Assembly (NCBI GenBank): GCA_900757795.1
Contig: CAAEPE010000037.1
Location: 70,296-134,295 of the forward strand
Origin: an uncultured Phascolarctobacterium sp.
GTDB taxonomy: Bacteria > Bacillota > Negativicutes > Acidaminococcales > Acidaminococcaceae
Reading direction: 5' to 3'
Length of the DNA: 64,000 nucleotides
Shown: positions 9,448-16,245 of the stretch, one piece after another
Layout of the letters: the number at the start of each line of letters is the position of its first letter
Numbering within the stretch: position 1 is the stretch's first letter
Notes under the pieces: generated by a model
The model's input: only the letters and a program-made list of their open reading frames with translations
Told to the model about the DNA's origin: nothing
Database searches by the model: none
Position numbers and translations under genes: made by a program

Positions 9448-10461
9448 ATGAAGTGGATATATTTAAACAAAGTAACTAGCTCCAGCGATATCGAAAGCGC
9501 AGGCAATATAACTATCAGCGCTAAAAATTTGCAAAATAAAAAGGAAATTTTCGAGACCAGCTTCCACGAAAGCCACGAAAAAATATCCTATAAAATTCCG
9601 CATTTAAACGCGCCCAATTATTACGATGCCATGCGCGAATTTGACCGGCAGATTTTGACCGCCGTTATAGATAAAGAAACGGACGACGCCAATATTATCG
9701 CCAGCGGCAATATGGAGATAACTTTAGGCGAAAATTTAGCCAATCAGTATAGCAAAATAAATGCGGGCGGCGATTTGACAGTTAAAGCTGCCGAAGTAAA
9801 AAACGAGGGCTACCAGGGGACGGTGCATTATTACGACCGCGGGCAGGATAACCATTACTGGAAGTATAAAAAGCACAGAAGATTCCACATCGGCTGCCAC
9901 TGGAAATACGGCACAACTGTTCTGCCATATTTTGACCACACCATGTATGACGCAGAAGGAGCAGCCAGCGAACGCCGCAGCCTTTTGGGCGCGAGCGGCA
10001 AAGTAAAGATTGAAGCAGAAAAAGTTATCAACAAAACGTATCAGGCGCAGGGCAAGGCGGGCGGACTTCCGGCCAGCGACGAATATGTAAAGTTTGACAG
10101 TGAAAACCATATAATCGGCGAAAAATGGGATGTGCCTAATAAAAAAGTAGACGATAGTAAATCTCAATACAGCACGGATTATTTGGCCAAAGAAAATGTT
10201 GCCAGCGAAGTGGATAACAAAAATAAAAACGTCAGCGACCCGGCGACGGATAGCAAAATGCTGGATATCTCTGAACTGCACATCAACAGCAAAATTTATT
10301 CCTTAAACGGCGACCCCAGCGCCAAATATTTAATAGAAACGAACAAAAAATATGCGGATTACCACGAATTTCTTTCCAGCGACATAGTATGGCTGGTAGA
10401 GAAAGAAGTGAACGGGCAGAGCGTAGATTTGCACGCCAACACTATGCAGATTGTGGCATGA
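9448..10461 (+). pseudogene. Displaced internal fragment of a filamentous-haemagglutinin type exoprotein
   Basis: About 330 residues of haemagglutinin-repeat protein (from S-S-S-D-I-E-S-A-G-N-I-T-I-S-A-K-N-L onward, later SGNMEITLGENL and NAGGDLTVKAAEV), ending with the K-Y-L-I-E-T-N-K-K-Y-A-D-Y-H-E-F segment typical of the mid-part of such proteins. It has no signal peptide and no secretion domain, and the nominal start has no convincing ribosome binding site. In an intact gene this segment would lie upstream of the repeats now found at 5.9-7.6 kb. Its position behind the toxin/immunity pair therefore indicates a duplication, rearrangement or relic of a second copy. Confidence 0.7.
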
Positions 10462-10488
10462 TGTCAGTGAACAGTAAGTAGTACATAC

Positions 10489-10660
10489 AAGGCGAGTATA
10501 TTATCACGGAGCGAAGATTCGAGCTTTTAGACAGCAAGAGCTTAAAAGCATAGAAATCGAGCAATGTTTGAGCGCAGCGAGTTTTGCGAGATTTCGTGAT
10601 GCTTTTGCTCGAAGCTGGCGTAAAAAAAGCGAGCTGAGCGAGTGATAATATATCCGCCTT
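10489..10660. repeat. MITE-like element with 19-base terminal inverted repeats
   Basis: The left end AAGGCGAGTATATTATCAC (10489-10507) and the right end (10642-10660) are inverted copies with two mismatches. Inside, AAAAGCAT pairs with ATGCTTTT and GAAATC with GATTTC, so the whole 172 bases could fold into one long imperfect hairpin. It contains no gene. It lies directly behind the haemagglutinin fragment. No target duplication is obvious. It could be a miniature transposable element or a structured RNA. Confidence 0.5.
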
Positions 10661-10695
10661 ATAATTTTCCAACGTACTTATAATTTTCTAACGTA
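10659..10695. repeat. Tandem 18-base repeat
   Basis: TTATAATTTTCCAACGTA (10659-10676) is followed after one base by a copy differing at one position (10678-10695). The first copy begins inside the end of the inverted-repeat element. No function is apparent. Confidence 0.7.
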
Positions 10696-10701
10696 TGAGC
10701 G

Positions 10702-10750
10702 CTCCTTCATGTCACGAAACGCAACAGGAACAAGCGTTCGTTTTAAAAAT
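10702..10750. repeat. Dispersed hairpin repeat, copy 1
   Basis: Shares the core CGAAACGC..(A)AGGAACAAGCGTT.G.TTTAAAAA with copies at 44511-44558 and 56826-56870. In this copy the arms around the GAAAC centre have diverged, so the hairpin is weak. Confidence 0.6.
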
Positions 10751-10762
10751 CTTCTTTAGAAA

Positions 10763-10801
10763 ATAAAAAAACAGACCTCTCAAAATTAACGAGAGGTCTG
10801 T
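10763..10801 (-). terminator. Intrinsic terminator of the glycerol-3-phosphate dehydrogenase operon
   Basis: The arms ACAGACCTCTC and GAGAGGTCTGT (11 bases, nine-base loop) are followed on the minus strand by a run of T. It sits just after the stop of the DUF1667 gene. Confidence 0.85.
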
Positions 10802-10810
10802 CATTAACAA

Positions 10811-11188
10811 TTATTGTTCGTGCAATTCCATGTCACGGCTGGCGATAATATTTACGCCTAAGCCGAGAATATTTTCTACAATAACGTCGCCTGTTTTTAC
10901 GGGAGCCTGTACCTTTACGCCGCGCAGATAGCAAGCGCAGTCCAAAATACGCTCCTTCGGCAGCACGTCGGCAGAAACAACGGGCAACAAGGGAAGTACG
11001 CCGCCTTCAATAGCAACGGTGCTGGTCAGCATACGTTTGGGAGCAGTTACTTCATTCTTTGCATAAATAGGACCACGAGGACAGGTGTTGCCGGTTACGT
11101 TAGTAACAACGCCATCCTCAATAGTAACGGTCAATTCGCAGCCCATAGGGCACATAATGCAGTTCATAACGCGAGTTTCAACAGCCAT
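10811..11188 (-). CDS. DUF1667 cysteine-rich protein of the anaerobic glycerol-3-phosphate dehydrogenase cluster
   Basis: A 125-residue soluble protein. The N-terminal CIMCPMGCELTV motif and CPRGPIYAKNE resemble iron-sulfur or metal-binding segments of molybdopterin-type oxidoreductases, and a further pair of cysteines is in ILDCACYLRG. The family is known mainly as the last gene of a three-gene cluster with a GlpA-like dehydrogenase and a pyridine-nucleotide flavoprotein, which is exactly the arrangement here (13 bases after the flavoprotein gene). Its exact role is not established; an electron-transfer or assembly subunit is the likely reading. The ATG follows AGGAGGGTATAAA. Confidence 0.85.
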   Translation of the reverse strand: MAVETRVMNCIMCPMGCELTVTIEDGVVTNVTGNTCPRGPIYAKNEVTAPKRMLTSTVAIEGGVLPLLPVVSADVLPKERILDCACYLRGVKVQAPVKTGDVIVENILGLGVNIIASRDMELHEQ

Positions 11189-11200
11189 TTTATACCCTCC

Positions 11201-12469
11201 TTACAGTACCAAACCAACGGTAATTTCGTCGCCGATTTGGTTGAATTTTGCAGCCGGAATTTCTACGGCAATCATTTCGCTGGGCTTAGCAACAGGCAGA
11301 GGTCTGCTCAAAAGCACGTTTTCGCCGCTCTTAACAACCAGCTTAACCTTGCGGTGGGGAGCAGCTACGCGCATGAACAGTTTAATTTTTTCGTCAGCAG
11401 GAATTTCTGCGGGCAGAGTAACTCTTTGCGGTACGCAGGTGCGCACGCCGTCCACAGCGCTTACCTTTACAGAACGGTTATCAGCGGACAATTTGCCTTG
11501 AGCTTTTAAAGCGGCATATTTACCGGCGATTTCTGCTTCTTCAGATACAAAGTCAACAAGGTCATGCACATGCACTACGTTGCCTGCGGCAAAGAAGCCT
11601 TCCAAGCTGGTTTCGCGGTGCTGGTCAACAACGGGACCGTTGGTCAGCGGATTCATATCCAAATTCAAACCGCGGCTCAATTCATTTTCAGGAATTAAAC
11701 CAACAGACAGCAGCACAGTATCGCATTCAATATCAAATTCCGTACCCGGAATCGGCGTCATGCGCTCGTCAACCTTAGCTACGGTAATGCCGGTAACGCG
11801 TTCTTCACCATGAATAGCAACAATGGTGTGAGACAAATACAGCGGAATATTATAATCGTTCAAGCATTGAACAATATTACGGGTTAAACCGTTGGAGAAG
11901 GGGCAAATTTCTAAGCAAGCCTGAACCTTGCAGCCTTCCAAACTCATACGGCGAGCCATAATTAGACCAATATCGCCGCTGCCCAAAATAACAATTTTGT
12001 GGCCGGGCAGATAGCCTTCCATGTTTACCATACGCTGAGCAGCGCCGGCAGTAAATACACCGGCAGGACGCTCGCCGGGAATGCGGATAGCGCCGCGGGT
12101 ACGTTCACGGCAGCCCATAGTCAAAATAACTGTTTTACCTTCTAATTTCATTAATCCCTTTTCAGGATTTACGGCAATAACAGTTTTGTTATTTTGCACA
12201 TCTAACACCATAGTATCAACTAAGGTTTCAATTTCCGGTTTATCCTTTACCAGCTCGATACATTTATGAGCATAGCCGGGGCCGGTAAGTTCTTCTTTAA
12301 AATGGTGCAGACCAAAGCCGTTATGGATACATTGCTGCAAAATACCGCCTAATTCGCGGTCGCGCTCGATAACAATAATTTTCTTAGCGCCGTTTTCCCA
12401 TGCGCTGTAAGCAGCAGAAAGACCGGCAGGGCCGCCGCCGACAATAATTACATCATATAATTGACTCAT
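11201..12469 (-). CDS. FAD/NAD(P)-dependent oxidoreductase of the glycerol-3-phosphate cluster
   Basis: A 422-residue flavoprotein. The N-terminal FAD-binding motif is VDVIIVGGGPAGLSAA-like (DVIIVGGGPAGLSAAYSA near residue 6). A second dinucleotide fold is at KIVILGSGDIGLIMARR (about 155-171), and GFFAAGNVVHVHDLVDFV near 290 closes the FAD site. It lies between the GlpA-like gene (two-base gap) and the DUF1667 gene, so the three products probably form one complex that passes electrons from glycerol-3-phosphate or a related hydroxy-acid to a carrier. The C-terminal 100 residues are beta-rich and lack recognised motifs. The start has GGAGG nine bases upstream. Confidence 0.88.
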   Translation of the reverse strand: MSQLYDVIIVGGGPAGLSAAYSAWENGAKKIIVIERDRELGGILQQCIHNGFGLHHFKEELTGPGYAHKCIELVKDKPEIETLVDTMVLDVQNNKTVIAVNPEKGLMKLEGKTVILTMGCRERTRGAIRIPGERPAGVFTAGAAQRMVNMEGYLPGHKIVILGSGDIGLIMARRMSLEGCKVQACLEICPFSNGLTRNIVQCLNDYNIPLYLSHTIVAIHGEERVTGITVAKVDERMTPIPGTEFDIECDTVLLSVGLIPENELSRGLNLDMNPLTNGPVVDQHRETSLEGFFAAGNVVHVHDLVDFVSEEAEIAGKYAALKAQGKLSADNRSVKVSAVDGVRTCVPQRVTLPAEIPADEKIKLFMRVAAPHRKVKLVVKSGENVLLSRPLPVAKPSEMIAVEIPAAKFNQIGDEITVGLVL

Positions 12470-12471
12470 CT

Positions 12472-13935
12472 TTATTCCTCCCCGCCGTCTACCGGATATT
12501 TTTCATAGAACATATTAGAATCTGCACGCTCCTTGAGTACCTCAGGAATAGAAATATTCAGTTCGCGGGCAAGAATTTGGGTTACGCGAGGACCGCAGAA
12601 GCCGCCTTGGCAGCGTCCCATACCTGCGCGAGTGCGGCGTTTTACGCCGTCAACAGTGCGAGCGCCAACGGGAGAGTTAATTGCTTCCACAATTTCGCCT
12701 TCGGTAATGGTTTCGCAGCGGCAAATTACACGGCCGTACAATTTATTTTCTGCAATCTTTGCAGCCTGTTCGGAAGCAGTCATGCGCACAAAAGCTTTCT
12801 TTTTAGGCAGAGCAGCTTTAAAATCTGCTTTAGCAGCAGCGCCGCTTACACGCGCAATTTCTTTAGCAATCAATTCTCCTACTGCGGGAGCAGAGGTCAA
12901 ACCTGGGGACTGCATACCGGCAGCGTTATACAAATTTTCTACCTTATCGCTGGCGCCGATAATAAAATCACCGGTGCTGGATACTGCGCGCAGGCCTGCA
13001 AATTCTGTAATAGCTGCGCCCATAGGCAGATTAGGAATCAATTTGCGGGCAGAAGCCATAATTTCATTCATGCCCTCAGTGGTAACTGCATGATCTTCTT
13101 TGGAATCTTGTTCATTAGCATTGGGACCAATGAAGGTATTGCCATGGGTAGTAGTGCATACCAAAATACCTTTAGATTTTTTAGTGGGGCAGGGGAATAC
13201 TACGCCATAAACCAAGCTGCTGCAGGCAGTTTTATCAAAAAGAATATATTCGCCCTTACGCGGAGTAATGGTAAAGGTATCGTCGCCTGCCAGCTTTGCG
13301 ATTTCATCAGCATAAACACCAGCAGCGTTTACAACATATTTAGCGGCAATAACACCTTTAGAGGTTTCTACGCCGATAATTTTACCGTTTTCTTTAACGA
13401 AGCCCAAAACCTTGCAATCGCGGATAACTTCTGCACCATTTTGTACAGCGCACTGCGCAAAAGCAATAGCTGCGCCGAAAGGCCAGCATACACCGGCGCT
13501 GGGAGCCCACAAAGCACCCTTAACGGTGGTCAGATTAGGTTCCTGCTCAATAACTTCTTCACGGCTTAAAATTTGCAAGCCTTCAACGCCATTTTTACGG
13601 CCGCGAGCCATCAGTTCCTGCAAAGTCTGCATTTCTTCATCAGTGGTTGCAGCAACCAAGGAGCCTGTCCATTTAATGTCCAAATCAAGCTCGTTTTCTA
13701 ATTCATGGTACAATTTATTACCACGAACATTAGTAATAGCTTTCAAACTTCCGGTAGGAGCATCAAAGCCTGCGTGCAGAATTGCGCTGTTAGCTTTAGT
13801 AGTACCCAAAGCAACGTCCGGTTCTTTTTCAACCAGTACGCATTTTAAATCATACTTGGAAAGCTCACGCAAAACAGCAGTACCCACAATGCCGCCACCA
13901 ATAACGACTACATCAGCGGATTTTATAAATTCCAT
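12472..13935 (-). CDS. glpA: GlpA-type glycerol-3-phosphate dehydrogenase with C-terminal [2Fe-2S] domain
   Basis: A 487-residue DAO-family flavoprotein. The FAD motif ADVVVIGGGIVGTAVLREL is at the N-terminus, and the middle has GVCWPFGAA and AGVYADEIAKLAG. The C-terminal part (about 400-465) has the BFD-like cluster motif VICRCETITEGEI with RCQGGFCGPR, as in anaerobic GlpA. It probably oxidises sn-glycerol-3-phosphate to dihydroxyacetone phosphate, although related proteins oxidise 2-hydroxy-acids. It is the first gene of a three-gene operon. A terminator-like hairpin lies 62 bases upstream in the leader, suggesting antitermination control like that described for glpD of Bacillus. Confidence 0.85.
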   Translation of the reverse strand: MEFIKSADVVVIGGGIVGTAVLRELSKYDLKCVLVEKEPDVALGTTKANSAILHAGFDAPTGSLKAITNVRGNKLYHELENELDLDIKWTGSLVAATTDEEMQTLQELMARGRKNGVEGLQILSREEVIEQEPNLTTVKGALWAPSAGVCWPFGAAIAFAQCAVQNGAEVIRDCKVLGFVKENGKIIGVETSKGVIAAKYVVNAAGVYADEIAKLAGDDTFTITPRKGEYILFDKTACSSLVYGVVFPCPTKKSKGILVCTTTHGNTFIGPNANEQDSKEDHAVTTEGMNEIMASARKLIPNLPMGAAITEFAGLRAVSSTGDFIIGASDKVENLYNAAGMQSPGLTSAPAVGELIAKEIARVSGAAAKADFKAALPKKKAFVRMTASEQAAKIAENKLYGRVICRCETITEGEIVEAINSPVGARTVDGVKRRTRAGMGRCQGGFCGPRVTQILARELNISIPEVLKERADSNMFYEKYPVDGGEE

Positions 13936-13996
13936 TCTGTCACTTCCTTGCCGAATTTTCTTAACAATTACAAGTAAATTTTATCACAAATTAACT

Positions 13997-14024
13997 AAAA
14001 AAAGAACTGCTAGAAAGCAGTTCT
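13997..14024 (-). terminator. Leader terminator upstream of glpA (possible attenuator)
   Basis: Perfect nine-base arms AGAACTGCT and AGCAGTTCT with a four-base loop, followed on the minus strand by seven T residues. No minus-strand gene lies upstream, so the hairpin belongs to the glpA leader. A -10-like GATAAAAT lies between it and the gene and could be a second promoter. Confidence 0.6.
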
Positions 14025-14054
14025 AAGTAGATTTTTTAAATATTTTAGCAAAAA

Positions 14055-14072
14055 TTGTCCCTTGTGGGACAA
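14055..14072. promoter_or_regulatory. Dyad in the glpA leader region
   Basis: The inverted repeat TTGTCCC / GGGACAA with a four-base centre may be an operator or a second RNA hairpin of the glpA leader. The factor is unknown. Confidence 0.35.
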
Positions 14073-14227
14073 AAGTGTTACCAATAGCATCTAAAAAATA
14101 TTTTCTAAAACTTCATTACACTTTTTTCAAGTTATATGATAACATATTATTAAGGATCTTAACTGTATTTTTCTTTGCTTTCCTTAGCAAAACATATTTG
14201 ATATTTATACAAGAAAGGGTGGGGAAG

Positions 14228-14785
14228 ATGCGCAAAATTTTTATTTGCATCATGCTTCTTATTTGCTGTTTTAGTTTTTCGGCTTTAGCTAAAGAAAACA
14301 AGCAAAATGAAACAAAAAATATTCTGCTTCCCAGTGCTGTAATTACCATAGACGAAATGGAGCAACGCCTAAGCGAAAGAGAAGCAAGCGATGATTTGCT
14401 TTATGTCAAGCTCAAGGATGAGGAAGTAGAAGTTTATCAAGATATGGGTAAAAGCCGTTCCCTGCGCAAGCAGCTTATTTTAAGCCTGCCTAATACGGAA
14501 ATGCTGCGTTTATATACAACTAACAAAGCAGTTTACGAGCAAATGAGCAGAATGCTTTTGGATTACGAAAGCGATAACGCTAATTTTGACGGCTACAAAA
14601 TTATTACCGACGTGGACCAACCGCGCAAGCTGGAAAACGGCAAGCAAATTTACCGTTTTTGGTTTATGAAAATTCAGCGGGAAAAAGCCAGCCGCCGCGG
14701 CGTGCATTTTCCTATCGGCATAGGTATCGGTATTGGCGGTGGCCATCACCATCATCATGGACCTTGGATTGGAGTAGGATGGTGA
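14228..14785 (+). CDS. Exported protein with Gly/His-rich C-terminus
   Basis: A 185-residue protein with a clear signal peptide (MRKIFICIMLLICCFSFSALA, cut after about residue 22). The mature part is a charged alpha/beta domain with VKLKDEEVEVYQD and no catalytic motif that I recognise. It ends with repeated GIG followed by GGGHHHHHGPW, a natural histidine tract that could bind Ni, Zn or Cu. The ATG at 14228 is chosen over upstream in-frame starts because GGGTGGGG precedes it and the signal peptide begins there. It is a single gene with its own terminator. It is likely periplasmic in a diderm cell. Confidence 0.7.
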   Translation: MRKIFICIMLLICCFSFSALAKENKQNETKNILLPSAVITIDEMEQRLSEREASDDLLYVKLKDEEVEVYQDMGKSRSLRKQLILSLPNTEMLRLYTTNKAVYEQMSRMLLDYESDNANFDGYKIITDVDQPRKLENGKQIYRFWFMKIQREKASRRGVHFPIGIGIGIGGGHHHHHGPWIGVGW

Positions 14786-14791
14786 TAATAC

Positions 14792-14832
14792 AAAAAAGTA
14801 TGCGGAGCAAAATTGCACCGCATACTTTTTTT
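14792..14832. terminator. Bidirectional terminator
   Basis: A hairpin AAAAAAGTATGCGG / CCGCATACTTTTTT with A- and T-runs on both sides, between convergent genes. Confidence 0.9.
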
Positions 14833-14841
14833 ACGCCTTAA

Positions 14842-16173
14842 TTACACAATTTTCGGTAAGCTTTTTATTTTATACAAAATGTAGGTGAAGCAAGCGGAGC
14901 GGAAAATTTGGTCAAGACAAATTGCCAGCCACACTCCCACAATACTCCAATGTAGATAATACACGGCGCCCGCAGTCATTAAAGGACGCAAAATTGTTAT
15001 CAGTACAAAGGAGTAGACTGCAACCACAGCGGTTTTTCCGCTGCCGCGCAATATTCCTCCCGTAATAATCACCTGCGCTGTTAAATAAAAATGCCAGGCT
15101 ACCAAAAGCATAATGCTGTCGCTTAATGCCAACGCTGCGGCATCCTTATTATACAGAGTGAAAATTTCCTGCCAAAAAATATGTATCACCGCACCAAAAA
15201 GTGTAGCTAAAATAAATCCCCATTTTAAACCAAGGCTGCGATATATTTTCCATTCCTGATAATTCTGCTTGCCGCAAGATTGTCCTGCTAATACCATATT
15301 AGCCTTGCCAAAACCAAAAATAAAATCCCAAGCGAAATCGCTGACGCTATAACAAATCGAATGTACGGCAAAAGCTAAAGTGCCTAAATCCGCCGTAATG
15401 CGTGCATAAATCACCATGCCGATTCTTTCCGCTCCAAGCTCGCTAAAAATAGCGCTGAAAACAGGTTTAAATTCCTGCCAAAATTTTTTATCCGGCAGCT
15501 GAAATAAGCCATCGCTAAAATATTTATTTTTGCCCATAATCCACATGGTTATCAACAGAGTCACCAAAGAACCGATTACCGTTCCGCAAGCGGCGCCTTT
15601 CACGCCCAAGCCTTGAAAAGAACCAATTCCCGTAATCAGAAAAAAATTGCAAACTATATTAGTCACGTTACCAATAATATTACATTTCATAATAGAAGAG
15701 GTCTGACCAATACCAAGCTGCACTGCCTGTAATGCTAAGGATAAACAGGATATAAAAACGGCAAAAATAACAATAGTTCCATAATCAATGGCCATTTGCA
15801 CATAATCTGCTTTTGCGCCCATTAGTAAGACTATTTTTTCAAAAAAGCAAAAAAAGGCTATGTGAAAAACTCCCATAACCACAAAGCACAGTGTCAAGGC
15901 TTGTCTTAATAAAATTTTAATGCTGAAAAAATCCTTAGCACCGAATTTATTGGCAGTCAAAATTGTTACCGCAGATGCCATAGAACGAGCTACAGTCAGC
16001 AACACTAATCTTAAGGGAATAAAAATACTTACAGCAGCAATAGCCGCAGAGCCTAACGCTCCTACCATAATCAAATCTGCAGCCTGCAGAATTGACATAA
16101 AGACTCCTTCCATAGCAGCAGGAATAGCTATATTAAGATATTTTTTATTGTACTCTGAAAATAACCATTTCAT
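14842..16173 (-). CDS. MATE family multidrug/sodium antiporter
   Basis: A 443-residue inner-membrane protein with about twelve hydrophobic segments and the internal two-fold repeat of the MATE (NorM/DinF) fold: the N-half begins NIAIPAAMEGVFMSILQAADLIMVG and the C-half begins near FSAIFSELGAERIGMVIYARI. It is expected to export drugs or metabolites in exchange for Na+ or H+. The gene stands alone between the gyrA terminator and the bidirectional terminator at 14.8 kb. The substrate cannot be deduced. Confidence 0.9.
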   Translation of the reverse strand: MKWLFSEYNKKYLNIAIPAAMEGVFMSILQAADLIMVGALGSAAIAAVSIFIPLRLVLLTVARSMASAVTILTANKFGAKDFFSIKILLRQALTLCFVVMGVFHIAFFCFFEKIVLLMGAKADYVQMAIDYGTIVIFAVFISCLSLALQAVQLGIGQTSSIMKCNIIGNVTNIVCNFFLITGIGSFQGLGVKGAACGTVIGSLVTLLITMWIMGKNKYFSDGLFQLPDKKFWQEFKPVFSAIFSELGAERIGMVIYARITADLGTLAFAVHSICYSVSDFAWDFIFGFGKANMVLAGQSCGKQNYQEWKIYRSLGLKWGFILATLFGAVIHIFWQEIFTLYNKDAAALALSDSIMLLVAWHFYLTAQVIITGGILRGSGKTAVVAVYSFVLITILRPLMTAGAVYYLHWSIVGVWLAICLDQIFRSACFTYILYKIKSLPKIV

Positions 16174-16212
16174 TGCTTAATCTATACCTATGATTTAAAT
16201 CATTATAATGAA

Positions 16213-16237
16213 AGGCGCTCCCTTAAAGGGAACGCCT
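16213..16237 (-). terminator. Hairpin downstream of gyrA
   Basis: Ten-base arms AGGCGCTCCC / GGGAACGCCT with one mismatch and a five-base loop, in the 72-base gap between gyrA and the MATE gene. The T-run is better on the plus side than the minus side. Confidence 0.55.
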
Positions 16238-16245
16238 CAATTTTT

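Noticed and set aside
12577..13569. A 330-codon plus-strand frame opposite the GlpA-type gene
   Set aside because: It is the antisense shadow of a well-conserved flavoprotein; composition is odd (Ser/Asn/Phe-rich) and no start signal precedes it.
14728..14785. Poly-histidine stretch as an artificial tag or vector sequence
   Set aside because: It is part of a natural Gly/Ile/His-rich tail in a native exported protein with its own signal peptide and terminator.
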